Positions 1 through 8,234 of a DNA stretch of 10,755 nucleotides are shown here, one piece after another. Under the pieces are notes generated by a model. That model had not been told where the DNA came from, made no database searches, and was given only the letters and a program-made list of their open reading frames with translations. Source of the DNA: an uncultured beta proteobacterium (GTDB lineage: Bacteria > Pseudomonadota > Gammaproteobacteria > Burkholderiales > Rhodocyclaceae); the NCBI GenBank assembly GCA_903932755.1, contig CAIZHL010000329.1, forward strand, positions 1 through 10,755. Direction: 5' to 3'. Position 1 is the first letter of the stretch; every line of letters starts with the position of its first letter. The position numbers and the translations under genes are program-made.

Positions 1-687
<687 letters not shown>

Positions 688-784
688 GGGGCAGCTCGCT
701 TCGGGGAAGGCAAAGACGGGATGTCGAAGCTACTGGAAAGACGGCTCCAATGCAACCCGACGCGCGGAAAGGATATGGCGGTGC

Positions 785-1432
785 TCAGCGCGCGAAGCCG
801 ATTTTCTTGAGGTCCGCGTAGATCTTTGTGCTGATCAGGACATGACCTGCGGCGTTGGGGTGCAACTGGTCGCTTTTCAGGGCGGTGTCGGAAAGCACTT
901 CCGGCAGCGCGTCGGCGATCAGGGGCACTTTCTTGTCCCTGGCGACGTCGGCGTAGAAATCCGCCGCGGAGAGGTTGTTGAACACGGCACCGGCGATGCT
1001 GGGTTTGGGTGTCGCTACCAGTACCGCCTTGGCGCCGCGCGCCGCGGCCATGTCGAGCATGCGTCCGAGGTTGGCGGCGGTCTCTCCCTGCGGCAACTTG
1101 CGCAGCATGTCGTTGCCGCCGAGGGTCACCAGTACCAGCTGCGGCTGGTGTTCCTCGAGCAAGCCGGGCAGGCGGTCGAGGGCCTGGGCGCTGGTGTTGC
1201 CGCTGACGCCGGCATTGATCACCACCCAGCCGGTACTTTGGCCGAGCAGCGTCGGCCAGTCTTCGCCGGGCTTGACGCCGTGCGGCGCGGTCAGGCTGTC
1301 GCCCAGTGCCAGCACCCTGCTGCCGGCAGGCAGGGCGGTTTCCTTTTTTGTGCCGCCGCAAGCGACGGCGAAAAGCAGGACCGACAGGGCGAGCAAGCCG
1401 CGGGCAAGCGCAAGGGGTTTGTTCATGGGCAT
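785..1432 (-). CDS. tesA: TesA-like GDSL esterase / lysophospholipase (arylesterase), exported
   Basis: This is an SGNH-fold hydrolase that cleaves acyl esters or thioesters; E. coli TesA acts as thioesterase I/lysophospholipase L1 in the periplasm. The 215-residue product shows all four SGNH blocks: GDSL with nucleophile Ser46 (LALGDSLTA), block II NAGVSGNTS around Gly75-78, block III GGND with Asn107, and block V DQLHPN with Asp188 and His191. Residues 4-25 form a signal peptide, basic then hydrophobic, ending AVAC. Cys25 could be lipidated, but the lipobox is imperfect (Ala at -3), so either a lipoprotein or ordinary cleavage is possible. The ATG at 1432 shares its A with the guaC stop (TGATG), implying translational coupling; an ATG two codons later (1426) is the alternative start. 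The frame stays open much further upstream, but that part is antisense-frame noise inside guaC. The natural substrate cannot be told from sequence. Confidence 0.9.
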   Translation of the reverse strand: MPMNKPLALARGLLALSVLLFAVACGGTKKETALPAGSRVLALGDSLTAPHGVKPGEDWPTLLGQSTGWVVINAGVSGNTSAQALDRLPGLLEEHQPQLVLVTLGGNDMLRKLPQGETAANLGRMLDMAAARGAKAVLVATPKPSIAGAVFNNLSAADFYADVARDKKVPLIADALPEVLSDTALKSDQLHPNAAGHVLISTKIYADLKKIGFAR

Positions 1433-2472
1433 CAGGACTGGCCGAAGACTTCGTTCAATTGCCGCGCGACGCGGATGAAGGTGGTGCGCTTGGAGAGTTC
1501 GCGCAAGCGGTGGGCGCCGACATAGGTGCAGGCCGAGCGCACGCCGCCGAGGATCTCCTGCAGCGTGGCGTCTACCGGGCCGCGATGGTCGAGCAGCACC
1601 TCCTTGCCCTCCGCGGCGCGGTAGTTGGCGACGCCGCCGGCGTGCTTGTCCATCGCCGCGCGCGAGCTCATGCCGTAGAAGCGCAGCTTTTGCACGCCGT
1701 CCTGCAGGACGACCTCGCCCATGCATTCGTCGTGGCCGGCGAGCATGCCGCCGAGCATGACGAAGTCGGCGCCGCCGCCGAAGGCCTTGGCGAGGTCGCC
1801 CGGCGAAGTGCAGCCGCCGTCCGCGCAGATCAATCCGCCCAGGCCGTGGGCGGCGTCGGCGCACTCGATGATGGCCGAGAGTTGCGGATAACCGATGCCG
1901 GTCATCTTGCGCGTGGTGCATACCGAGCCGGGGCCGATGCCGACCTTGACGATGTCGGCGCCGTCGAGGATCAGCTCCTCGGCCATCTCGCCGGTCACCA
2001 CGTTGCCGGCCATGATGGTGATCTGCGGATACGCCTCGCGCAGGCGCTGCAGGAAATCGACGAAGGACTTGGTGTAGCCGTTGGCGACATCGACGCAGAC
2101 ATATCCGATCGCGTCGCCGGCCTGCTGCTTGACGCGGCAGAACTTGTCGTAATCCTCGCGGGTGATCCCCATCGAGTAGAAAACCGTCGAGTCTTCCGGC
2201 AATGCCTTGAAATAGGCAACCAGTTCAGCCTCTTCGTAGTGTTTGTGCAGGGCCGTCGCCAGCCGGTGCCTGCCCAGTGCCCGCGCCATCTCGAAAGTGC
2301 CGACGGTGTCCATGTTGGCCGCGATGATCGGTACGCCCAGGTAGCGGCGGCCGGAATGGCGGAAGACGAACTCGCGGGAAATGTTGACATCCGAGCGCGA
2401 GGTCAGCGTCGAGCGCTTGGGCCGGATCAGGACGTCCTGGAAATCGAGTTTCAGCTCTTCTTCGATGCGCAT
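1432..2472 (-). CDS. guaC: GMP reductase
   Basis: GMP reductase converts GMP to IMP and ammonia with NADPH, returning guanine nucleotides to the common purine pool in the cytoplasm. The 346-residue product is nearly the length of E. coli GuaC (347) and begins like it ([20 protein letters not shown]). It is a TIM barrel of the IMPDH/GMPR family. Visible motifs include [14 protein letters not shown] near residue 50, AGNVVTGEM near 155, the catalytic loop [10 protein letters not shown] with Cys185, [37 protein letters not shown], and YGMSSRAAM in the flap region. Unlike IMPDH it has no CBS insertion. The start at 2472 is set by homology and by GGGGAG seven bases upstream. It is first in a minus-strand group with the GDSL esterase (overlapping stop/start) and thiC, and lies divergent from the tetR-RND operon. 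Nothing odd is seen in the protein. Confidence 0.97.
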   Translation of the reverse strand: MRIEEELKLDFQDVLIRPKRSTLTSRSDVNISREFVFRHSGRRYLGVPIIAANMDTVGTFEMARALGRHRLATALHKHYEEAELVAYFKALPEDSTVFYSMGITREDYDKFCRVKQQAGDAIGYVCVDVANGYTKSFVDFLQRLREAYPQITIMAGNVVTGEMAEELILDGADIVKVGIGPGSVCTTRKMTGIGYPQLSAIIECADAAHGLGGLICADGGCTSPGDLAKAFGGGADFVMLGGMLAGHDECMGEVVLQDGVQKLRFYGMSSRAAMDKHAGGVANYRAAEGKEVLLDHRGPVDATLQEILGGVRSACTYVGAHRLRELSKRTTFIRVARQLNEVFGQS

Positions 2473-2500
2473 GTTGCTGCTCCCCGCCGCCGACCGGCGC

Positions 2501-2530
2501 CAATTCCAGCTTGACTTTACCGCGGAATTG
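2501..2530. repeat. Inverted repeat in the guaC upstream region
   Basis: CAATTCC (2501-2507) and GGAATTG (2524-2530) are perfect seven-base inverted arms separated by 16 bases, 28 bases upstream of the guaC start. The spacing between arm centres is 23 bases, about two helical turns, so a dimeric regulator is conceivable. No known regulator is recognised, and chance occurrence is possible. Confidence 0.4.
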
Positions 2531-2553
2531 CCGGGGCGTGAGCCGTGCCGGGC

Positions 2554-2581
2554 TTGACCTCGGTGCAACAATCTCTATACT
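2554..2581 (+). promoter_or_regulatory. Sigma-70-type promoter of the tetR-RND operon
   Basis: TTGACC (2554-2559) and TATACT (2576-2581) are separated by 16 bases; each differs from consensus (TTGACA, TATAAT) at one position. Transcription would start near 2588, giving a leader of about 23 bases before the tetR ATG at 2611. The region is noticeably more AT-rich than its surroundings. The palindrome that follows immediately sits on the expected start site, which fits repression by the encoded TetR protein. Confidence 0.75.
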
Positions 2582-2582
2582 G

Positions 2583-2596
2583 ACTGACTGGTCAGT
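2583..2596. promoter_or_regulatory. Palindromic operator, probably bound by the adjacent TetR-family protein
   Basis: ACTGAC-TG-GTCAGT is a palindrome with two perfect six-base arms. It lies one base after the -10 box and covers the predicted transcription start. The arm is preceded by a further overlapping TGAC (2581-2584), so the half-site motif occurs in a short tandem. Many TetR/AcrR-type repressors bind palindromes of this size upstream of their own gene. Position and symmetry are seen directly; the binding partner is inferred. Confidence 0.7.
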
Positions 2597-2610
2597 AATC
2601 AGGATTCGTC

Positions 2611-3249
2611 ATGGAAGCCATTGTCCACCCCCGTCAGCGGCGTAAGGAGGCGCGCCCCGCCGAGCTCATGGCGGCGGCCCTGGAACTCTTCGTCGAAAAA
2701 GGCTTTGCCGGCACGCGGCTGGACGATGTCGCCGCGCGCGCCGGCGTCTCGAAGGGCACCTTGTATCTTTACTTCGACAGCAAGGAAGCATTGTTCAAGG
2801 CGGTGATCCAGGAGGGCATCGTGCCGATTCTGGAGCAGGGCGCCGGGCTCATCGACGGCTTCAAGGGAAGTGCCGCGGAGCTGTTGCGCGCGCTGATCGG
2901 CGAATGGTGGCAGCGCATCGGCAACACGCCGCTGGCCGGAGTGCCCAAGCTGATGATCAGCGAGGCGGGCAACTTTCCGGAACTGGCGGTGTATTACCAC
3001 GACACGGTGATCGTGCGCGGCCGTGACCTGATCCGGCGCACCTTGCAGCGCGGCATCGCGGCCGGCGAGTTTCGTGTGGTGGATGTCGAGACGGCGATCG
3101 ACGTGATCTTCGCCCCGGTGCTGATGCTGGTGATCTGGCGTTACTCCCTGGGTGCCTGCTGCGGCGTCTCCCACGACCCCCGGCTGTATCTGCAAACCCA
3201 CCTCGACCTGGCCGTGAATGGCCTCTCGGCGGCAAAGGAGCGCATATGA
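2611..3249 (+). CDS. TetR/AcrR-family transcriptional repressor of the efflux operon
   Basis: This one-component regulator probably represses its own operon and is released by a ligand that the pump exports. The 212-residue protein has the TetR N-terminal DNA-binding domain: helix 1 with AALELFVEKGFAGTRL (residues 22-37), then the helix-turn-helix DDVAARAGVSKGTLYLYF (about 38-55) followed by the typical KEALFKAV. Residues 70-205 form the variable all-helical ligand/dimer domain, which gives no clue to the inducer. The ATG at 2611 has AGGA six bases upstream. The stop overlaps the start of the adaptor gene (ATGA at 3246-3249). A promoter and a palindromic operator lie directly upstream, supporting autoregulation. 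It is the first gene of the operon, not a divergent neighbour, so it would be co-expressed with the pump it controls. Confidence 0.93.
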   Translation: MEAIVHPRQRRKEARPAELMAAALELFVEKGFAGTRLDDVAARAGVSKGTLYLYFDSKEALFKAVIQEGIVPILEQGAGLIDGFKGSAAELLRALIGEWWQRIGNTPLAGVPKLMISEAGNFPELAVYYHDTVIVRGRDLIRRTLQRGIAAGEFRVVDVETAIDVIFAPVLMLVIWRYSLGACCGVSHDPRLYLQTHLDLAVNGLSAAKERI

Positions 3250-4337
3250 AGCGCTGCCTGCCGCTCGCCTTCGGGCTCCTGCTGCTCGCCGCTTGCGGCG
3301 AGGCGCCCCGAGATGCCCGGGCGCCCGCCGCCGCCCTGCCGGCGCTCACCGTCACCACGGTCGCTCCCCAACAGCTCGACTGGCCGCAGACCTTCACCGC
3401 CGGCGGCAACGTAGCCGCCTGGCAGGAGACGGTGATCGGCCCCGAGATCAGCGGCCATCGCATCGTCGAGGTCAAGGTCAATGTCGGCGACGTCGTGGCG
3501 CGCGGGCAGACGCTGGCGCTGATCGCGCCCGAAACGGTCGACAGCGAATACGCCGAGACCCGCGCCAGCGTGGCCGAGGCCGAGGCCCTGCTGTCCGAGG
3601 CGCGCGCCAACCATGAGCGGGCCCGCCAGCTGCGCGAAAAGGGCTTCTTCAGTGCCCAGCAACTGACCCAGACCCAGGCCGCGGCGGACACCGCCATGGC
3701 CCGCCTGGATGCCGCCAAGGCCAGGCTGCAGACCGCGGGACTGAAGAAATCCAAGACCGTGATCCTCGCCCCGGACAACGGCACGGTTTCGGCCAGGAGC
3801 GCCACCGTCGGCGCGATCGTCCAGCCCGGGCAAGAGCTGTTTCGCCTGATCCGGGGCAGCCGCCTGGAATGGCGCGCCGAGGTCGGTGCGGCGGACCTCG
3901 CCCGAATCAAGGCGGGACAACAGGTCGCGCTGACGGCGCCGGGAGGCGGGCAGGTCGAGGGCGTCGTCCGTGCCCTGGCGCCGACGGTGGATCCGCGCAC
4001 GGCGACGGCCGTGGTTTATGTCGATCTGCCGGCCGCCGCTGCAGGGAAGATCAGCGCCGGCATGTTCGCGCGCGGCGAGTTCCTGCTTGGAGCCAGGCCG
4101 GCGCTGACCCTGCCGCAGTCGGCCCTGCTGCTGCGCGAGGGCTTCGCCTATGTCTACCGGATCGACGGCAACAAGGTGACGCAGACCAAGGTCACTGTCG
4201 GCCGTCGTCTCGACGACCGGGTCGAGCTCGCGGGGATTGATGCCGGAGCCCGTTTCGTGGCCAGCGGCGTTGGCTTCCTTGCCGACGGCGACACCGTCCG
4301 CATCGTCGAAAACCAGGACGCCCCGGGCAAGCCATGA
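3246..4337 (+). CDS. RND efflux periplasmic adaptor (membrane fusion protein, HlyD/AcrA type), lipoprotein
   Basis: The adaptor links the inner-membrane RND permease to an outer-membrane channel. The 363-residue product starts with a lipoprotein signal ending LLAAC, so Cys17 is the likely lipidated residue. The residue after it is Gly, not the Asp (inner-membrane retention) seen in AcrA of E. coli. The split lipoyl domain is at about 62-96 (GPEISGHRIVEVKVNVGD...GQTLALI) and 170-204 (APDNGTVSARSATVGAIVQPG). Between them is a helical hairpin, about 98-166, rich in Ala, Glu and Arg. Beta-barrel (about 206-280) and membrane-proximal domains follow (LPQSALLLREGFAYVYRIDG). AAGGAG sits five bases before the ATG. 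The start overlaps the tetR stop and the stop overlaps the permease start, both ATGA, so the three genes are translationally coupled. Export substrate is unknown. Confidence 0.93.
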   Translation: MKRCLPLAFGLLLLAACGEAPRDARAPAAALPALTVTTVAPQQLDWPQTFTAGGNVAAWQETVIGPEISGHRIVEVKVNVGDVVARGQTLALIAPETVDSEYAETRASVAEAEALLSEARANHERARQLREKGFFSAQQLTQTQAAADTAMARLDAAKARLQTAGLKKSKTVILAPDNGTVSARSATVGAIVQPGQELFRLIRGSRLEWRAEVGAADLARIKAGQQVALTAPGGGQVEGVVRALAPTVDPRTATAVVYVDLPAAAAGKISAGMFARGEFLLGARPALTLPQSALLLREGFAYVYRIDGNKVTQTKVTVGRRLDDRVELAGIDAGARFVASGVGFLADGDTVRIVENQDAPGKP

Positions 4338-7300
4338 GCGTTTCCGCGTGGTCGATCCGCAACCCCATACCGGTGGTTCTGCTGTTCGTGATGCTCACAT
4401 TCGCGGGCGTGCTGGCCTTCAAGAACATGCGCATCCAGCAGTTCATGGATATCGACCTGCCCACGGTGACGGTGACGGCGGTCCTGCCCGGTGCCGCGCC
4501 GGGACAGATGGAAACCGAAGTCGGCCGCAAGATCGAAAACGCGATGGCGACACTGCAGGGCATCAAGCACATCTACACCAAGGTGCAGGACGGCACGGCT
4601 ACGGTCACCGTCGAATTCCGCCTGGAGAAGCCGACCCAGGAGGCCGTCGACGATGTGCGCGATGCCATGTCGCGCATCCGGGCCGACCTGCCGGGCGACA
4701 TGCGCGACCCCGTGATCTCCAAAATGAGCGTCGCCGGTGCGCCGATCCTCACCTACACGATCGCATCGCCGCGGATGGACGAGGAAGCCCTGTCCTGGTT
4801 CGTGGACAACACCGTCACAAAATCCATGTTGAGCGTGCGCGGCGTCGGCGCCGTGGCGCGCGTCGGCGGCGTCACGCGCGAGATCCGCGTCGAACTCGAT
4901 CCGGATCGCCTGCAGGCGCTGCGCGCCACGGCGGCCGACGTTTCGCGCCAGTTGCGCCAGGTCCAGCAGGACGCCTCGGGCGGGCGCGCCGACGTCGGCG
5001 GCATCGAGCAGTCGGTGCGCACCATCGCCACCGTGCAGTCCGCCGCCGAAATCGGTGCGCTGGAAATCGCCCTGGCCGACGGCCGGCGCGTCAGGCTTTC
5101 CGAATTGGCCAAGGTCAGCGACACCGTCGCCGAGCGACGCTCGGCAGCCCTGCTCAACGGCAAGCCGGTAGTGGGCTTCGAGATAACGCGCAGCCGCGGC
5201 GCCGGCGAAGTCGAAGTCGCCAAAGACATCCGCGCCGCCCTGGAAAAGCTCAAGCGGGATCATCCGCACATCGTGGTCACCGAGGCCTTCAACTTCGTCG
5301 ATCCGGTGGTGGAGAATTTCGAGGGCTCGATGTGGCTGCTGATCGAAGGCGCGGTGCTGGCGGTGATCGTCGTCTGGCTGTTCCTGCGCGACGGCAGGGC
5401 GACCTTCGTTTCGGCCACCGCGCTGCCGCTGTCGGCGATCCCGACCTTCGCCGTCATGTACCTGATGGGCTTCACGCTGAATGTGGTGACCCTGCTTTCG
5501 ATGTCGCTGGTGGTCGGCATCCTGGTGGATGACGCGATCGTCGAGATAGAGAACATCATGCGCCACCTGCGCGAGGGCAAGCCGCCTTACCAGGCGGCCA
5601 TGGAAGCCGCCGACGAAATCGGGCTGGCGGTGATTGCGACCACCTTCACGCTGATTGCGGTGTTTCTGCCCACCGCCTTCATGAGCGGGGTGCCGGGCAA
5701 GTTCTTCGTCCAGTTCGGCTGGACGGCGGCGATCGCCGTGTTCTTTTCCCTGGTGGTGGCGCGCATGCTGACGCCGATGATGTCCGCCTACATGCTGCGG
5801 CCGCCGCGGCAGGAGCAGGGCGAAGCGCGCTGGCTGACGAAGTATGTCAGTCTGGTGACCTGGTGCCTGCAGCACCGCCTGGCAACGCTGGGTGCAGCCG
5901 CCGGGTTCTTTTTCGGCTCATTCGCCCTGCTGCCCCTGCTGGCCACCGGCTTCCTGCCGCAGGACGACCTGTCGCAGACCCAGGTGTATCTGTCACTGCC
6001 CCCCGGCAGCACCTTCAAGGACACGCATGCCGCGGCGGAAGCGGCACGTGCCGTCGTCACGCGCAATCCGCATGTGAAGATGGTCTATACGGCGATCGGC
6101 GGCGGCGCCGCCGGCAGCGACCCCTTTGCACCGCGCGGTGCGTCCGAGGTGCGCAAGGCGACCCTGACCATCAACCTGACGCCGCGTCAGGACCGCGGCG
6201 GCGTCAAGAAGCAGGTCATCGAACAGGCGCTGCGCGAGGCCTTGCAGGCCCTGCCCGGCGTGCAGGTGAAAGTCGGGCTGGGCGGCTCCAGCGAAAAATA
6301 CGTGTTGGTCCTGGCCAGCGAAAACGGCCCCGTGCTGGCGGACCATGCGCGCAAGGTCGAGCGCGAACTGCGTACCATCCCCGGCATCGGTGCGGTCACC
6401 TCGACCGCCAGCCTGACCCGGCCGGAGCTGGTGGTGAAACCCGACTTCAGCCGCATGGCCGAACTCGGCGTGAGTTCGGCGGCCATCGCCGACGTGTTGC
6501 GCATCGCCACCGCCGGGGATTACGACCAGAGCATCGCCAAGCTCAACCTGGCACAGCGCCAGGTGCCTATCGTCGTCAAGCTGCCCGCCGCCGCGCGCCA
6601 GGACCTCGGCCTGCTCGAACGCCTCACGGTACCGGGCGCGCACGGCCCGGTCATGGTCGGCGCCGTGGCCAGCCTGACAATCGCCGGCGGCCCGGCCGAA
6701 ATCGATCGCTACGACCGCTTGCGCAACATAAATTTCGAAATCGAGCTCAACGGGCAGGCGCTGGGCGAGGTGGAGAAGCTGACCCTGGCCCTGCCCAGCC
6801 TGAAGACCCTTCCGCCGGGAGTCCTGCAGACCACCGTGGGCGATGCCGAGGCGATGGGCGAGCTGTTCGCCAGCTTTTCGCTGGCGATGCTGACCGGCGT
6901 GCTCTGCATCTATGTCGTGCTGGTGCTGCTGTTCAAGGATTTCGTGCAGCCGGTGACCATCCTCGCGGCCCTGGTGCTGTCGGTGCCGGGGGCCTTCCTC
7001 GCCCTGTTCGTGACCCAGACCGCGCTGTCCATGCCGTCGATGATCGGGCTCATCATGCTGATGGGCATCGCCACCAAGAATTCGATCCTGCTGATTGACT
7101 ATGTGGTGCTGGCGCGGCGCGGAATTGGTGGCAAACCCGGCCTCGACCGCTGGCATGCCCTGCTCGACGCCTGCCGCAAGCGCGCCCGCCCGATCGTCAT
7201 GACCACCGTCGCCATGGGCGCCGGCATGATGCCGATCGCGATCGGCCTCGGCACCGACTCGAGCTTCCGCGCGCCGATGGCCATAGTCGTCATCGGCGGC

Positions 7301-7408
7301 CTGATCACCTCTACCTTCCTCAGCCTGCTGGTGATCCCGGTGGTGTTTACCTATGTCGACGACCTTGTCCAGCGCTTGCAGCACTTGCTGCCGAAGAACA
7401 ACGCATGA
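4334..7408 (+). CDS. RND efflux permease, HAE-1 type (AcrB/MexB-like)
   Basis: This is the proton-driven inner-membrane pump of a tripartite exporter. The 1024-residue length is close to AcrB (1049). The layout is the duplicated RND one: TM1 about 11-29, a large periplasmic loop about 30-333, TM2-TM6 about 334-488, TM7 about 516-537, a second periplasmic loop about 540-845, and TM8-TM12 about 847-1008. Proton-relay residues are intact: Asp399 and Asp400 in TM4 (GILVDDAIVEIEN) and Lys915 in TM10 (GIATKNSILLIDY). The latter motif suits drug/organic-compound pumps, not the heavy-metal CusA type. Conserved VGGIEQSVRT-like and GDYDQSIAKLNLAQ segments occur in the porter domain. I could not identify a counterpart of the AcrB phenylalanine-rich pocket, so specificity is unknown. 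No outer-membrane factor is in this operon; the nearest candidate is the TolC homologue at 8590. It overlaps the adaptor gene by four bases. Confidence 0.95.
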   Translation: MSVSAWSIRNPIPVVLLFVMLTFAGVLAFKNMRIQQFMDIDLPTVTVTAVLPGAAPGQMETEVGRKIENAMATLQGIKHIYTKVQDGTATVTVEFRLEKPTQEAVDDVRDAMSRIRADLPGDMRDPVISKMSVAGAPILTYTIASPRMDEEALSWFVDNTVTKSMLSVRGVGAVARVGGVTREIRVELDPDRLQALRATAADVSRQLRQVQQDASGGRADVGGIEQSVRTIATVQSAAEIGALEIALADGRRVRLSELAKVSDTVAERRSAALLNGKPVVGFEITRSRGAGEVEVAKDIRAALEKLKRDHPHIVVTEAFNFVDPVVENFEGSMWLLIEGAVLAVIVVWLFLRDGRATFVSATALPLSAIPTFAVMYLMGFTLNVVTLLSMSLVVGILVDDAIVEIENIMRHLREGKPPYQAAMEAADEIGLAVIATTFTLIAVFLPTAFMSGVPGKFFVQFGWTAAIAVFFSLVVARMLTPMMSAYMLRPPRQEQGEARWLTKYVSLVTWCLQHRLATLGAAAGFFFGSFALLPLLATGFLPQDDLSQTQVYLSLPPGSTFKDTHAAAEAARAVVTRNPHVKMVYTAIGGGAAGSDPFAPRGASEVRKATLTINLTPRQDRGGVKKQVIEQALREALQALPGVQVKVGLGGSSEKYVLVLASENGPVLADHARKVERELRTIPGIGAVTSTASLTRPELVVKPDFSRMAELGVSSAAIADVLRIATAGDYDQSIAKLNLAQRQVPIVVKLPAAARQDLGLLERLTVPGAHGPVMVGAVASLTIAGGPAEIDRYDRLRNINFEIELNGQALGEVEKLTLALPSLKTLPPGVLQTTVGDAEAMGELFASFSLAMLTGVLCIYVVLVLLFKDFVQPVTILAALVLSVPGAFLALFVTQTALSMPSMIGLIMLMGIATKNSILLIDYVVLARRGIGGKPGLDRWHALLDACRKRARPIVMTTVAMGAGMMPIAIGLGTDSSFRAPMAIVVIGGLITSTFLSLLVIPVVFTYVDDLVQRLQHLLPKNNA

Positions 7409-7535
7409 AAGCCTCCCATGGGTGCGTCGCCTTCCACCTGTGCCCCCCGCTTGCAAGGCACGGTTCCGGGTGAGGTACGCCGATGCCGACTCGGGCGCGC
7501 AAGCGTAGAATCCGGCCTCTTCCCGCGCTACCTTA

Positions 7536-7555
7536 ATATTAGAGCGTGCTAATAT
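7536..7555. promoter_or_regulatory. AT-rich palindrome, candidate operator of the PCMT-rhodanese-tolC operon
   Basis: ATATTAG (7536-7542) and CTAATAT (7549-7555) are perfect seven-base inverted arms around the six-base centre AGCGTG. The block is an AT-rich island in GC-rich surroundings and its right arm covers the extended -10 box, which is where a repressor would act. The architecture fits a dimeric winged-helix regulator such as a MarR-type protein, but no regulator gene for it is visible in the window. Confidence 0.6.
7547..7555 (+). promoter_or_regulatory. Extended -10 promoter element upstream of the PCMT-like gene
   Basis: TGCTAATAT combines the extended TG motif (7547-7548) with a -10 hexamer TAATAT (7550-7555). 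The hexamer at 17-base spacing upstream (GCTACC, 7527-7532) is a poor -35, which extended -10 promoters tolerate. Transcription would start near 7562 and leave a leader of only about 12 bases, with GGAG at 7565-7568. An alternative -10 (TAATAT, 7534-7539) lies in the left arm of the same palindrome. Confidence 0.5.
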
Positions 7556-7573
7556 AGATTCTCTGGAGATATG

Positions 7574-8230
7574 ATGAATTTCGAACAAGCCCGATTCAAC
7601 ATGATCGAGCAGCAGCTGCGTCCCGGCAATGTGCTGGATCCCGGCGTACTGGATACGCTGTTCGTGGTCAAGCGCGAAGAATTCGTGCCGCCCGCGCATC
7701 GGCGGCTGGCCTTTGCCGACACCCAGATTCCGCTGGGCGGCGATGCGGGTGCGCGCATGTTTGCGCCCATCGTCGAAGCCCTCGCCTTGCAGGCGCTGGC
7801 GATGAAAAAGCATGAGAACGTGCTGGAAGTCGGTACCGGGTCGGGCTACATGGCGGCGCTGCTGGGTGTGCATGCCGATCATGTGTGGACCATCGAGATC
7901 GATCCGCAGCTCGCCGCTACGGCGCGCGAAAACCTGCGTCGTGCCGGCGCTACCAACGTCACGGTGGAAACCGGCAACGGGCTCTCCGGCCTGGCCGCCC
8001 GTGCGCCCTTCGATGTCATCGTCGTATCGGGTGCGGTAGCCGAAGCGCCCAAGGTTCTGCTCGACCAGCTGAAGCCGGGCGGACGCCTGTTCGCCATCGA
8101 AGGCGCCGCTCCGGCCATGGCGGCGGCGCTGTACACCCGGACGGAAAAAGGCTTCAGCCGGCTGGCCGTGTTCGAAACCGCAGTTACACCCTTGACGGAT
8201 GCCGAACCGGCGCCGGCGTTTGCCTTCTGA
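7574..8230 (+). CDS. PCMT-family SAM-dependent methyltransferase-like protein (L-isoaspartate methyltransferase homologue)
   Basis: Classical PCMT methylates L-isoaspartyl residues in damaged proteins using S-adenosylmethionine. This 218-residue protein has the Rossmann methyltransferase core: SAM motif I VLEVGTGSGYMAALL (about 83-97), the acidic strand end WTIEIDP (about 105-111), FDVIVVSGAV (about 146-155) and the C-terminal strand LKPGGRLFAIEG. The N-terminal QARFNMIEQQLRPGNVLD and REEFVPPAHRRLAFAD also fit the family. However, where Pcm carries the TISQPYIVARM stretch with its active-site Ser, this protein has GARMFAPIVEAL, so the serine appears to be missing and isoaspartyl repair is uncertain. 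Two ATGs stand in tandem (7571 and 7574). GGAG at 7565-7568 is two bases from the first and five from the second, so I chose 7574. The next gene begins four bases after the stop, as part of an operon with rhodanese and tolC. Confidence 0.88.
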   Translation: MNFEQARFNMIEQQLRPGNVLDPGVLDTLFVVKREEFVPPAHRRLAFADTQIPLGGDAGARMFAPIVEALALQALAMKKHENVLEVGTGSGYMAALLGVHADHVWTIEIDPQLAATARENLRRAGATNVTVETGNGLSGLAARAPFDVIVVSGAVAEAPKVLLDQLKPGGRLFAIEGAAPAMAAALYTRTEKGFSRLAVFETAVTPLTDAEPAPAFAF

Positions 8231-8234
8231 GCGG

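Noticed and set aside
785..1921. Longer version of the esterase beginning inside guaC
   Set aside because: The extra N-terminal part is arginine-rich shadow sequence antisense-free but out of frame with guaC; the signal peptide and family length support the start at 1432.
4154..5875. Open frame of 573 codons on the minus strand, antisense to the adaptor and permease genes
   Set aside because: The translation is low-complexity, rich in His, Arg, Asp and Gly, as expected for a shadow frame of GC-rich coding DNA. The plus strand here encodes clearly recognisable adaptor and RND proteins.
7409..7535. Search for a rho-independent terminator after the RND permease gene
   Set aside because: Only short stems such as CCGA/TCGG and the small palindrome CTTGCAAG are present, and none is followed by a run of T.
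7533..7556. CIRCE-like heat-shock operator (right half GCGTGCTAA resembles GAGTGCTAA)
   Set aside because: The matching left arm TTAGCACTC is absent at the required nine-base spacing; the real symmetry is the ATATTAG-N6-CTAATAT palindrome.
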